Source: Terebella lapidaria (Eukaryota; Annelida; Polychaeta; Terebellida; Terebellidae). From it: DNA of 64,000 nt. This document shows, piece by piece, positions 9,293-20,151 of this stretch. The notes under the pieces are model-generated. The model made no database searches. It was not told where the DNA came from and was given only the letters and a program-made list of their open reading frames with translations. Position numbers and translations under genes: made by a program. The DNA is taken from contig OX424560.1 of assembly GCA_949152475.1 (NCBI GenBank), positions 23,499,106 through 23,563,105 of the forward strand, read 5' to 3'. Numbering within the stretch: the stretch's first letter is position 1; every line of letters starts with the position of its first letter.

Positions 9293-12200
9293 CTAAACAC
9301 GAGACAATGCATCAGCACACACATTATCAACACCTCGGATGTGTCTTACATCAAGGTTATATTCCTGCAAGAGCAGACTCCAATGTAACAACCTGCGATT
9401 CTTGTTCTTAAGTCTACTCAAAAATGTCAATGGATTATGATCGGTGTAAACAAGTACAGGATGATGAGGCGACGAAACATAGACATCAAAATGTTGTAAG
9501 GCAAGTATAAGAGCTAATGTTTCTTTCTCAATGGTTGAGTAATTTTTCTGATGAACATCAAACTTCTTGGAAAAGTAACAGACAGGATGTTCAACATTAT
9601 CTTTGTCAGCCTGCAACAACACTGCACCAGCACCATAATCACTGGCATCAACAGCAAGACGAAATGGAAGACCAAAATCGGGTGCTTTAAGAACAGGATT
9701 TGTACATAATATTGCCTTCACTCTCTCAAAGGCTTGTTGACATGCAGCTGACCAAACAAACTTTGCTTTCTTTTTCAGTAAGGCTGTTAGCGGTAACGCG
9801 ATGTCCGAAAAGTTTCTACAGAACTTCCTGTAGTACCCCGCCATGCCAAGGAATCTTCTCAAACTCCGTAAGTTTGTTGGAACAGAATAATGCATGATAC
9901 TCTGGATCTTCGCATCAATGGGTCGAATCTGGCCGTGACCCACAACATGACCAAGGTAAGTCACCTTCGCTTGACAAAAGTCACTCTTAGACAGATTCAC
10001 TGTAAGGTTGGCTTCTCTGAGCCGTTCAAACATTTTACACAATCGAGACAAGTGTTCTGGCCATGTGTCACTATACACAATAATGTCGTCTACATAAGTT
10101 TCGACACCTTCAAGGCCTCTGATACATTCATTCATCATTCTCTGGAATGTGGCTTGAGAGTTTTTCATGCCAAATGGCATTACACGATACTGGAACAAAC
10201 CATTCGGTGTCACAAACGCTGAAATCTCCTTCGCCCGTTCTGTCAATGGAACACACCAATAACCTTTTAGTAAATCACACTTAGTTATGTATCGGGCTTT
10301 CCCAATACGATCAATGCAATCTTCCATTCTAGGGATGGGATAAGAATCAGTCTTGGTTAACTGGTTAACTTTACGGTAGTCTGTGCAAAACCGTATTGAG
10401 CCATCTGGTTTAGGAACCATAACACAAGGTGAAGACCAACAACTTTGGCTTGGCTCAATGATGCCATTTTCTAACATGTAGGCTACTTCTTTCTGCATGA
10501 CCTCAGCTTTATAAGGACTCAGCCTGTACGGATGTTGTTTCACTGGGTCAGCATTTCCAACATCAACATCATGGTAAGTAAAAGTAGTCATTTTAGGAAC
10601 GTCAGGAAACAAAGAATCATACGACTTTATGACTCTGGAAAGTTCTTGTCTTTCTTCAATCGGTAAGTGGGCTAATTTCTCATCCAACGTAGACAAAATC
10701 TGAGAATTTGACAATTTCACACCAATGTTAGTTTTACCCATGAATTCCTCACCAAATCTATCTTCACCCAAAGGTGGACCTTTTGTCTGGACGATGTACA
10801 CTTCTTGGCCTGTATTCCTGTCAAAATATGGCTTCAACATATTAACATGGCACAACTGTGTTGGCTTCCTCCGGTCAGGCGTTTTCACCACATAGTTAAG
10901 TTCACTGACTTTTCTGACCACTTCATATGGGCCGTGGTAACGTGCTTGAAGAGGATTACCAACTATAGGCAACAACACCAACACCTTTTGTCCAATTCGA
11001 AATTTACGATGGACTGCATCCTGGTCATAATAACCCTTCATTTTTCTTTGTGCTGACTTCAAATTTTCTTGGGCCAACTCACATGCCCTAGTCAACCTTT
11101 CTCGAAAGTTAGACACATAGTCAAGCAAACTCATCGGTTCACCATTCTCTTGCAACCAGTTTTCCTTCATGAGTTTCAGTGGTCCGCGAACAGTGTGACC
11201 GAACACTAACTCAAAAGGACTGAATCCTAACGACTCCTGGACGGCCTCTCTCGCTGCAAACAACAACAAACAGATACCTTCGTCCCAATCCTTCTCATTC
11301 TCATAACAATAGGTACGGATCATATTCTTCAGGGTGGAGTGAAATCTTTCGAGAGCACCCTGTGACTCTGGGTGATATGCACTAGATCTTATCTGTTTTG
11401 CACCCATTTGACAAACTAGCTGCTGAAACAGCCCTGACATAAAATTTGAACCCTGATCTGATTGAATTTCGGAAGGCAAACCTACTAACGTGAAAAACTT
11501 GATGAGAGCCTTGGCTACTGTCCTTGATGAAATGTTACGAAGAGGTATGGCCTCTGGAAACCGTGTGGACGCACACATGACCGTCAGTAAGTACTGATTC
11601 CCAGACCTAGATTTTGGCAGTGGGCCAACGCAATCTATGATCACCCGACTGATAGGCTCCTGGAATGCTGGAATGGGCTGTAATGGGGCCACTGGAATTT
11701 TCTGGTTAGGTTTTCCTACCATCTGACAGGTATGGCAGGTCTTGCAATAATCTGCTACATCCTTTCGGATTTTAGGCCAATAGAAATGTCTAGTAATTCT
11801 GTAGTAAGTTTTGTTTATACCAAGATGTCCAGCTAATGGCAGAGTGTGAGCTAATCTCAACACTTCCGACCGGTACACTTCCGGAACTACAATTTGCTGT
11901 ACAACCGACCAATCATCTGAGGCAGGGACATCAGTGGGTCGCCACTTCCTCATTAAGACCTTGTTCTTGATAAAGTAACCCGTCGGAACCTTATCCAACT
12001 CGTCATCTGACAACACTGAATCAAACAAAGGGGCCAAACTTGGATCCTCCTTTTGTTTTTCCACAAGACTATGTCTCGACAATGACATGTCTACATCACC
12101 AGAATCAGTAACACTAGAGAAATTCTCAATGTTCATGAACGTTTGAGACAAATCAACGTTAGTGTCATCCACATTTTTGTCATCATCATCAGCCATTTTC

Positions 12201-14005
12201 TTGGCTTGAGCTCGGGTGACTGCGCAAGAGGGAAACACGTCTGGAATCTCCTCTCCAATTTTCTCTACTTCAGGCATTGTCACTGGCTCAGACGACATCC
12301 TGGGCTCAGGGATCACTTTTCCCCCGGCCAAATCATTTCCTAACAATAAGGATATGCCTGTTGCAGGCAGAGTGGGCAATATCCCCACTACTACACTCCC
12401 AGATACTAAGTCCGAAACTAGATTCACACCGTGGAGTGGAACATCAACAAATCCACTTTCAACACCACGGACAATAACTAACTCATCAGTGGATGAGTTG
12501 GAATCAAAAGGTAAAGTACTGGCCAAGAGCAAGGACTGTGTCGCTCCTGTATCACGCAAAATCTTTATTGGTACTTTCCCAGATGAGTCGTCCTCCAATG
12601 ACACGAAGCCATCTGAGACAAACGGTTTGTACTCATCTCTGATATCATTGCTCTTTGCAACAAAATGATCAGTAATCTCACTATGTACTGGACTAGTGAA
12701 ACCCATGTTGCCATGGCCACTACTGACCAAACCATCAGTCTTCACTTCAGAAGTTTCTCTACTTTCATTTTTTCTAGCCCAGCAATCAGATATGACATGT
12801 CCTGGCTTCTTACAGTAGTAACATGTCGGACCACCCGACCTCGGAGCACCTCTACCCCAACTACTGAACTGACGATAACCACGTCCTTGGGAATGAGAAC
12901 CTCGTGAACTAGGATTGTGAGAAACTGTGCTAGCCTTTTTGTCTGCACGATCACCGTGATCATCCGCAGCAGGAGACTGATCAGCTGGAACAGCCCCTGG
13001 ACTTTTGTCACTTGGACCAGGCTTGTGAGTACTGAATGACTTTTGTTTGTGATTGTTACGATGCCTGTGAGTTAGTGCATAATCATCAGCGAAGGTGGCC
13101 AATTCATGAAGATCATCAATCTTTTTCTCATCAAGGTAAGTTTTTAAGTCATCATTAACACACCTCTTAAATTCTTCAATGAGAATTGTTTGTCTTAACT
13201 TTTCAAAATCCGAATCAATATCTTTAGAATTGCACCATCTTTCAAAGAACACCTCTTTCTGTCGAGCAAATTCAACGTAAGTTTCATTGTCTTGTTTCCT
13301 GTATTTTCTGAATTTTTGTCTGTATGCCTCAGGAACCAATTCATACGCTTTGAGAATGGCTGCTTTGACACATTGATAATCAGTACAATCGGCCACTGAA
13401 AGTGCAGCGTAGGCCTCCTGGGCTCTACCTTTCAACACTGTCTGCAACAACATGGGCCACATTTTTACGGGCCAGTTCAAATTTTTGGCAACCTTCTCAA
13501 AGTGTGAAAAGTACCTGTCAATTTCAGATTCGTTGAAAGGGGGTACAAGGCGCACATGCTTAGTCAAATCGAACTGATCCCTTCTGGACTCAGCTTCAGC
13601 AAGCTTAATCTCTAATTCTTTTAAACGAGTTTCTGCATTTATTTTTTCTTGCTCTGTCTGCGCTTGTAATTCCCTTTCACGAATTTCTGTTTTTGTTTGG
13701 AGTTCTCTTTCTTGCATTTGTATTTGTGCATGTATTTCCATTTGTTTCAGTTTGATCTGTGTTTCCATCTCAAGTTGTGTCTGAGAGATATCAAGGGGAT
13801 CAGGAGGTAAGTGCTCAAACACATCCTCAGGCAAATCATCATTGTCCACCAAATAATCAACAACAAGCCGACGTAAATCAGACTTGCGCATAGATTGTTT
13901 TCCTTCTAGGTTTAACGACTTGCAAACTTCCAACAATTCAACTTTCTTGAATGATAATAAGACCTCAAGGCTTGGTGCCCGTAGAAAAGTTTCTGCTGCT
14001 GCCAT
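9293..14005 (-). CDS. Gag-Pol polyprotein of retroelement 2 (integrase before RT)
   Basis: The frame is open from 14164. The methionine at 14005 (MAAAETFLRAPSLEVL) is the likelier start and gives 1570 residues. In order: a charged coiled-coil N-terminus, a SCAN/gag-like helical region, a CCHC knuckle CYYCKKPGHVISDC (about 12786-12830), protease DTGATQSLL (about 12540-12560), integrase HHCC zinc finger (about 11715-11860) and core (about 11200-11690), reverse transcriptase with YVDDIIVY (about 10085-10100), and RNase H with DASDYGAGAVLL (about 9625-9650). The domain order is the notable feature. It is a mobile-element gene, not a host gene. Confidence 0.88.
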   Translation of the reverse strand: MAAAETFLRAPSLEVLLSFKKVELLEVCKSLNLEGKQSMRKSDLRRLVVDYLVDNDDLPEDVFEHLPPDPLDISQTQLEMETQIKLKQMEIHAQIQMQERELQTKTEIRERELQAQTEQEKINAETRLKELEIKLAEAESRRDQFDLTKHVRLVPPFNESEIDRYFSHFEKVAKNLNWPVKMWPMLLQTVLKGRAQEAYAALSVADCTDYQCVKAAILKAYELVPEAYRQKFRKYRKQDNETYVEFARQKEVFFERWCNSKDIDSDFEKLRQTILIEEFKRCVNDDLKTYLDEKKIDDLHELATFADDYALTHRHRNNHKQKSFSTHKPGPSDKSPGAVPADQSPAADDHGDRADKKASTVSHNPSSRGSHSQGRGYRQFSSWGRGAPRSGGPTCYYCKKPGHVISDCWARKNESRETSEVKTDGLVSSGHGNMGFTSPVHSEITDHFVAKSNDIRDEYKPFVSDGFVSLEDDSSGKVPIKILRDTGATQSLLLASTLPFDSNSSTDELVIVRGVESGFVDVPLHGVNLVSDLVSGSVVVGILPTLPATGISLLLGNDLAGGKVIPEPRMSSEPVTMPEVEKIGEEIPDVFPSCAVTRAQAKKMADDDDKNVDDTNVDLSQTFMNIENFSSVTDSGDVDMSLSRHSLVEKQKEDPSLAPLFDSVLSDDELDKVPTGYFIKNKVLMRKWRPTDVPASDDWSVVQQIVVPEVYRSEVLRLAHTLPLAGHLGINKTYYRITRHFYWPKIRKDVADYCKTCHTCQMVGKPNQKIPVAPLQPIPAFQEPISRVIIDCVGPLPKSRSGNQYLLTVMCASTRFPEAIPLRNISSRTVAKALIKFFTLVGLPSEIQSDQGSNFMSGLFQQLVCQMGAKQIRSSAYHPESQGALERFHSTLKNMIRTYCYENEKDWDEGICLLLFAAREAVQESLGFSPFELVFGHTVRGPLKLMKENWLQENGEPMSLLDYVSNFRERLTRACELAQENLKSAQRKMKGYYDQDAVHRKFRIGQKVLVLLPIVGNPLQARYHGPYEVVRKVSELNYVVKTPDRRKPTQLCHVNMLKPYFDRNTGQEVYIVQTKGPPLGEDRFGEEFMGKTNIGVKLSNSQILSTLDEKLAHLPIEERQELSRVIKSYDSLFPDVPKMTTFTYHDVDVGNADPVKQHPYRLSPYKAEVMQKEVAYMLENGIIEPSQSCWSSPCVMVPKPDGSIRFCTDYRKVNQLTKTDSYPIPRMEDCIDRIGKARYITKCDLLKGYWCVPLTERAKEISAFVTPNGLFQYRVMPFGMKNSQATFQRMMNECIRGLEGVETYVDDIIVYSDTWPEHLSRLCKMFERLREANLTVNLSKSDFCQAKVTYLGHVVGHGQIRPIDAKIQSIMHYSVPTNLRSLRRFLGMAGYYRKFCRNFSDIALPLTALLKKKAKFVWSAACQQAFERVKAILCTNPVLKAPDFGLPFRLAVDASDYGAGAVLLQADKDNVEHPVCYFSKKFDVHQKNYSTIEKETLALILALQHFDVYVSSPHHPVLVYTDHNPLTFLSRLKNKNRRLLHWSLLLQEYNLDVRHIRGVDNVCADALSRV

Positions 14006-14176
14006 TGTGATAACGTTTAACAGACGCCAGTGTGTTAATGTTAAATGGCCAATGTTTCTATTGCAGATGCGACACCCGTAGGCGCGTGTGCAGTCAGAAT
14101 GCACCCATGACCGAGAAAAAAAAAAAATCACCAAACAGAATACAACCGACAAACAAGAAACCAACGACAGATCGTT

Positions 14177-14194
14177 CCCGGACGCGAGCCCCCA
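14177..14194 (-). other. Primer-binding site of retroelement 2
   Basis: On the minus strand the sequence TGGGGGCTCGCGTCCGGG follows the 5' LTR after a 7-base spacer. It begins with TGG as expected for pairing to a tRNA 3' CCA end. The exact tRNA was not established. Confidence 0.6.
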
Positions 14195-14201
14195 ATTTTC
14201 C

Positions 14202-14787
14202 TGTCACGTATCAGCAACAGGAAAACAAACACATTGTATATTAATGAACTTTAATCACACTCAAAACATCAGATACACACACATTCATGCACACAGGGAA
14301 ACAGTTGAAGATATGAGTCCGCGATACACAATCGGCCGGCGTGCGGCTCGGCACGTAATCACAGTTCCAGTTTCATACACACACGCGATTCCGCTTGTTA
14401 CACACGCGCGATTCCGCTTGTTTACAAATGTCCACAAAGATCACCGAATTCCGTTAACTCGGCAAGATGTCATATCCTCGGTGATTCCGGCGTAAGGTCC
14501 ATCCAAAAATATGTTATAGTTTCCAAATATAATTCATCACAAATGTCCAAATAGCTTCCAGAAATATATAGCAATCCGATTTAGCAGTCCATGACTTGCC
14601 GTCCGCGCGGTCGAAGTCTCTCTCTCTAGCTCTCGGGCAGGCGGTGAAGTTTTATCCGCCCAACGCGGAATCCAGCAGCTCACACACTCAGGCACACAAA
14701 AAACATCAAAAGAAAAATTCTCGGCCGGGAAAGTTTTCTGGCCGGCTCGCGGGCCAAACACTCGCAGCTAATCACATATGCATCACA
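14202..14787 (-). repeat. 5' LTR of retroelement 2
   Basis: This is the 586-bp partner of 8604-9189, ending seven bases before the primer-binding site. The TG...CA ends are canonical. Confidence 0.92.
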
Positions 14788-14988
14788 GTTACCGTGGCAA
14801 CGCACGCTCGAACGGAGCGTGTCAAAACAAGGCCAAGAACGAAAAGGCCACATAAATGGCATGTATGTTTACAATCACCTGCCGCGTGCTTAGGACAAAA
14901 TCGCCACATATGATTTATTGCCATGCCACAGGAAGGGCAGGAAGAACTCATTCAATCGAAAGCCATTTCATATAATTTCTTCTAACCC
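14788..14988. other. Unannotated flank
   Basis: No gene, repeat end or motif was recognised between the end of retroelement 2 and the duplicated exon segment. Confidence 0.5.
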
Positions 14989-15523
14989 AATCACCTTGCT
15001 TACTGTCTTAGGATATATCATCTCATGATGTTAGGATCGTTTACTGATAAGAATTTGATTGCATGAAGCATTCTATGGATAATGATTACGCCCCACATGT
15101 CACACAGTAGAAAATAACACACACGTCATGTATATAAAAGAGTAATTTATTCCAAGCTGTACAGATTTTCCTAGTTTACACATTCCTCCTAGATCGCGGG
15201 CGGGGTGAAGTCGGCTCTGGGACGGGAGGGTTAGGATAGTTGGCCGGGGCGATGGGCTGTACATGAGTACCACACGGCTCCATTACGTTAGCCGGCCAGT
15301 CACACACCTGGTGCTCAATGTCGAACACCGTACCTGCAGCGGGAAAAATCACAAAAGTTACTGAGGACCCTCAGACAAATTAGGAGTTATACACGGTATT
15401 TCACATAGAGATTTAGCCAACTCATTGTGATTTCTGGATCTGTTTATAACCTACTGGCTTCAAGACCGTAATGTCCTGATCCATTTCTGGACATTTTCTA
15501 CTGGTTATCATCATGTCCCCACC
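14989..15523. repeat. Segmental copy of the 3' end of the 25-kb chitin-binding gene
   Basis: This matches 24811-25348 in the same orientation at roughly 95 percent by eye. It covers the 3' flank, the terminal coding exon and most of the preceding intron. Similarity stops abruptly after the TCCCCACC shared by both copies, just before the middle exon of the 25-kb gene. Confidence 0.88.
15176..15333 (-). pseudogene. Orphan duplicate of a CBM14 terminal exon
   Basis: This is a 158-bp copy of the last exon at 24999-25156, with the acceptor CAG, the open frame (VFDIEHQVCDWPANVMEPC) and the TAA stop kept. The last cysteine of the parent (NCPNPP) is tyrosine here, so a normally paired cysteine is lost. 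No upstream exons were found for it, because the duplication begins inside the intron. It is probably a dead exon copy. Use as an alternative last exon of some gene further right is possible but unsupported. Confidence 0.65.
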
Positions 15524-15818
15524 GGAAGGAGTTCCTCCTTAATGGCTGCAGAGCGTCAGTTGGAAGCTTCAGTTGGAGTTTACCATTTTCCACCATTCAT
15601 GATATGACGTCGGTGACTGTGCTTACATTTTTCAATCCAAAACGTACAAACTCAACTTCATCTAATATTATATCACTCACTCGAAATTTGTTCATAGAGT
15701 TACCAAATTCTTCTGATGGCATACCACTTCGATGAGCAAACAAATGATGCATGTGGTCCTCGACGCCAAAAATAAACTTACAATATCTTACCACACAGTA
15801 TATGTATATAGTACATGG

Positions 15819-16719
15819 CAGACATGGGGCAAATACTTTTAAATGTATTCGAAAACGAATACTTCATTTTTACATGAATATGAATACCTATTTTTACGAT
15901 GAATTCGTATACGAATACTTATGGAAGTATTCATGAATACATTCACAAATACTTTTGCCATAACTTTGTGCTGTGATATCACGTGCGAAAAAGATATTGA
16001 AAATATTTATTGTGAAAACATTCAATGCAAAATGACAAGCGCAGATTGCTCAGCCCTTACTTCAGAATATCCCGAAAAATAATTACGAAACACATTCAAC
16101 AAACAAGAAACAACAATGGATAACATCATAGAGTGGTGTACACAGAACTGGTGTAAAGAAAATAGGGAAATTTTGCTTGATGTAATCTATGTCATAAATG
16201 TTTCATTAGGTCATCTTAACAAAACATGACATTCAGGTAAGAATTTAACTCCAGAAATCAACTCACAGATATCAGTGGGGATCGAAGATGACATATTCAT
16301 AAATGAAAGACCATGCAAGTATAATATACCACAAACAGCATCTTCCGGTCCTGATGAGATCACACACACTATGTCTTCTATAGATTAACTGGTCTAACAA
16401 GCCAGCATGTATGGTTGATTAGTTTATTGTTGTCTGGCCAGTGGGCAGTGGAGGGGGGGATCGCAACATGTTTGTGTATGTGTTCGGAGTTGAGCTAGCG
16501 GGTGTGAATTGGTCTGTGAAAGGGGTCGAAAATGATTCTCTATGTAGTGTACTCAACAGTATTCATGAAAATACTCCAATTATGAATACTATGAGCATGT
16601 ATTCAAATACGAATACACCATGGATTTTATAGAAGTTTTTGAATATGAATATGAATACTTGAGAAAAGGTGTTCGAACATATTCGAATACAAATACCAAA
16701 TACGAATACCCCACGTCTG
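15819..16719. mobile_element. Non-autonomous hAT-type DNA element, 901 bp
   Basis: The element has imperfect terminal inverted repeats (CAGACATGGGG on the left; CAGACGTGGGG read inward from the right) and a perfect 8-bp target duplication GTACATGG at 15811-15818 and 16720-16727. An 8-bp duplication and CAG-type ends are hallmarks of the hAT superfamily. Subterminal regions are rich in GAATAC/GTATTC words, typical of hAT subterminal repeats. No transposase frame is visible. Both ends and the duplication are intact, so the insertion is not very old. Confidence 0.88.
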
Positions 16720-16727
16720 GTACATGG

Positions 16728-17675
16728 CTTAGCATAATACATGCACGATCCGGTTACAGCATTGAATGGTTACTACGACAGTCATGAAGAGCAAGTTCTT
16801 CTCAAAGATGTTGGTCACCACTAATATCAATGTGATTTTCTCAATGTTTATTAGGGTTGTTATGGTGACGCTGGGATTAGTGTTGTTCTTGACCTATTTG
16901 AAGTCTAACAAAAATTTACTAGGCACAAGAATATTTCTCTCCACTAGATGTTACTTGATGCATAAAATTTCGAATAAACTATGAAGAATATTAAAGTTGG
17001 AATCACTTTTAAAATCAGCCAAGTTTACCATTCTTTCTTGTCACGCAAACTTGAAAGTACATCTCGAGATAGACGGGAATATATAGGAAATATGCACAGT
17101 TCGACAACAGATACTCAGAAAATTGCCGTTGATTGTGCATGAAAACAGTGGATAGAGAATGATCGGCCTGCCTACATTGCCGGTTGCCACAGTATCTAGA
17201 CAAATACCAATGACGTCATCAGACTGTGTATAGAACTCGCCCAAAGGGCGGGCCGCTTTTAGGAAAAAAATGATGCAAATATTGATTTGGAAACTCAATT
17301 TAGGCACGTAATGCACATTTTCGGAACCTAATTTGTACAATTTCTCATTCTATAAACAAAATAAAGCTATCGCAGAATGAATAAATTTCGTCAATTCTAA
17401 AAGTGATTATAGCTTTAAGCATTGTACGTTCCAAATATGAAAACGAACAGGGTCACATACCAAACCCATGGCTAAACCACATGGCAGCACTGTGACAATG
17501 ATGGTCAATATTGAGGAATGTCTATGTATAACGACACTACCTCATAGATCAGTTTCGTTGCTGTCAGTCAGACTACCAAGCTTGTTCCAGACGGATAAGT
17601 CCCAACTCTGTGGCCCGAATAGCACGGTTCTTGGCCTCTGAGTTTGAACACTCCAAAGTCAGCCAAAAAATTGGA
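16728..17675. other. Intergenic, no gene recognised
   Basis: This is AT-rich sequence with only short frames. Nothing with a recognisable protein motif or clear repeat structure was found. Confidence 0.5.
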
Positions 17676-18470
17676 CTAAAGAAGTCCCCACATGATGATT
17701 TCGCGAAAACCTATGTATTTACGAAATGTACCATCACAGCGAGACTTGATATGGACAGTCATCCATTCCATCTCCACAGGCTGAACCAGGAGCGTCTCCT
17801 TGGGAACGGCGTCACAGTCACCACGTGATTGTAGATCAACTGCACATGACATTGTATACTCAAGGGTGGATCCTTCTGAAAGCTCTATCGTGGTGCCAAG
17901 TACAAGGTCACGTGTATAACCACACAGGCGATAGATATCCACTTTAACCAGTATATATGACTGGGTAAATGAGATTTTAACCCAGAGCGATGATGGGAAT
18001 GTAGCTGTGTTTGCAACCATCCACGGCCACCTGTTCATGCTGGCATACGCTCCATCATACACGTTATCACATACATAGGCATAATAGTTGTTTGCATAAC
18101 GATCTGATGCTGAACAAGATTTAGTATCAAGTCGTGTCAAGTCCATGACTCGTGGCCTCGGATCCAAGTGTGAGATGTATTTACCTCCCGGGTTTGGTTC
18201 TAGAAGATCCCTGTGAGCCGTCTGGACAGCGAGGTGTACAAACTGACATAGGTAAGTACCGTCACTTTGTGGTACGAGGTTTGCTGCTGGACACTCGTTA
18301 GGGTTCATGTAACAGAGTAGCTCACATCCTGAATGGAAGTCATCCACCGTGAAAGTTTGCAGCACAGTTACTTCAGGTGCTTTCAGAAAATGGCCTTTGT
18401 AGAACATACACGAAGACGATATTCCAATTGAGCACATGAAAATGAAGAAACTTCCGATGAATATCCGCAT
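17676..18470 (-). CDS. Secreted PAN/galactose-binding-like protein, single exon
   Basis: The start is set at 18470 because MRIFIGSFFIFMCSIGIS begins a good signal peptide; the frame is open further upstream, but that part looks unrelated. The product is 264 residues. After the signal comes a short cysteine-rich segment (GCELLCYMNPNECPAANLV, about residues 45-75) that resembles a PAN/apple-type module. It is followed by about 160 residues with DNVYDGAYASMNRWPWMV and SLWVKISFTQSYILVKVDIY, the pattern of a galactose-binding-like (discoidin-type) beta sandwich. No intron is seen and it ends at TAA. Role: probably an extracellular lectin-like or adhesive protein. The domain calls come from pattern alone. 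An AT-rich TATATA stretch lies about 20-30 bp upstream. Confidence 0.6.
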   Translation of the reverse strand: MRIFIGSFFIFMCSIGISSSCMFYKGHFLKAPEVTVLQTFTVDDFHSGCELLCYMNPNECPAANLVPQSDGTYLCQFVHLAVQTAHRDLLEPNPGGKYISHLDPRPRVMDLTRLDTKSCSASDRYANNYYAYVCDNVYDGAYASMNRWPWMVANTATFPSSLWVKISFTQSYILVKVDIYRLCGYTRDLVLGTTIELSEGSTLEYTMSCAVDLQSRGDCDAVPKETLLVQPVEMEWMTVHIKSRCDGTFRKYIGFREIIMWGLL

Positions 18471-20151
18471 GATGTAATGTTTTGGTGATATAAAAATATA
18501 TATTAGTATCTGTTCATTCCACCCTTTCTGAGTTGTCCTTCCAAACTGCTGAGCAAGTCGGGTGTGATGTATGTGACTGGTATTACATGGTATGACACAA
18601 AGAACTATCCTGGTTCTGTTTCTTGTTTTTCGAAATTGCTTTGGTGGAGGAATTCGATCAGTGTCGGTAAACAATGTCGAACCAGAGTCGATCAATATCG
18701 GCAAATCCTCTACGAAAACACCTGCAGTGATGAACATCACCAGTTATAAATTCATGAGAATGAGCACAATATAATTTACTAAAAGATAATGTAGACGTTC
18801 TTGATATGCATGGCCTGCTCTTCCTGCTTACGTTCAATTTATTGCAGTGACAATCTTTCTGTGCGTTATTAAAAACACATCACCGTTCTCCTTTGTCGAT
18901 ATACATCACGTGTATATTCCTTCATGAATCGATCGACGCTGAAAATACACTACTCAAAAGGATTTAGGGACCAGAGGATGGCTCATATTTATTTCTTCAG
19001 TTTTTTAATATAATAATGTAAATGATATGCTCTGAAAATATTATACAACTAAATATGTCTTACAAATAGAGATGTTTTAATACCATGTTGGTCGATGCAG
19101 TTAGATCATCTTTACGGATCAGAAACCTGTCTTGGTTCCTGATGAAATTTCTGACACAAAAGAATGACTCCAAAAGTTCGGATATTTTTCAGAAACAGAC
19201 AGCGTGACCAAAAAAATTGCATATTGCATTTGGGGCCAACTTTCTGGATCGTGTGAATCCGGATCAGTTTGGAATTCAGATTGATCATTCTCGAGTCAGT
19301 TATCATTGGATTTGTTTGAACATTTTTAATCTCGGATGATTGAATGAGATTGCGGAATAGATGGAAAGATTTGAATACGTGGTCAGGTGGTGTTATCATG
19401 ATAATTGCAAGTATGGTTGGTACGTAACTGTGAGATACAAGACACATGCTGGACACGCTTTTGGACCAAGATAAATCAATAATACTGTCTGGTTTATTTT
19501 GTGAGTAATTGTCTGGAAATGATTACACCAGGTACAACTACATTTAAATTATATATGAAATCGGTCCACTTTGTACTACCTAGTATTCATCTTATACTCT
19601 TCTGATTACATGTTTGTCCCTGGATCACGATGAACACAAGGCTGACTATACTGACCAGCTTGACCTGTGAGTATGGAAACTGTATTTTACATCATCAAAT
19701 ATTAATGGTATATGTTTCATATACAAGTACATTGGCAGTGGTAAGTAGCAATTTTTGCAGTATCCGTCTTTCAACCTTCCCCCTCTACATTCGACAATCG
19801 GAAATGAGGAAAGGTTTAATCGTTGTTGATAGATGATCCATTGGTATCATATATATCAGTTCATTCGTGGAGAGAAGTTTTGGACGAATAGGTTAACGAC
19901 ATTTTTTATTTTCCAATTTGCCGTCAATGCTATGTAAGTTCAAATGCTGTAATTAATCAGAAGTTACGAATTAGTGTGTTTCTGTATGGAAACCCGAGTT
20001 ATCACAGATGGATATTCTGGACACTCACAAGATAGTCAGACGTTTGTATGAGCAGATAACTAAGTTGGCCAAACTATGAATTATATTTCGCCCGGGAAAG
20101 GACATGGAAAGCAAGTACGGTATTTACAGGATGACTTCAATTGATTAGGCA
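18471..20151. other. Intergenic, no gene recognised
   Basis: Only short unconvincing frames are present. The upstream extension of the 17.7-kb frame (about 18666-18740) contains a DSG motif faintly like a retropepsin; this is not enough to call an element. Confidence 0.5.

Larger units (their letters stand above)
8604..14787 (-). mobile_element. Gmr1-like Ty3/gypsy LTR retroelement 2, looks whole
   Basis: This 6184-bp minus-strand element is bounded by two 586-bp LTRs (14202-14787 at its 5' end, 8604-9189 at its 3' end). One long frame encodes Gag, protease, integrase, then reverse transcriptase and RNase H. Integrase before RT is the order described for Gmr1-like elements within Ty3/gypsy. 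The LTRs differ at one position noticed in 586, so insertion was very recent. Primer-binding site and polypurine tract are in place. The left end lies 8 bp from the LTR of retroelement 1. No convincing target duplication was found: GTTG on the left, GTTA on the right. Confidence 0.9.

Noticed and set aside
15840-15950. GAATAC-rich stretch that looked like a microsatellite
   Set aside because: It is part of the subterminal repeats of the hAT-type element at 15819-16719.
18666-18740. Upstream extension of the 17.7-kb frame with a DSG motif resembling a retropepsin
   Set aside because: Too short, with no other retroelement parts nearby; the signal-peptide methionine at 18470 is a better start.
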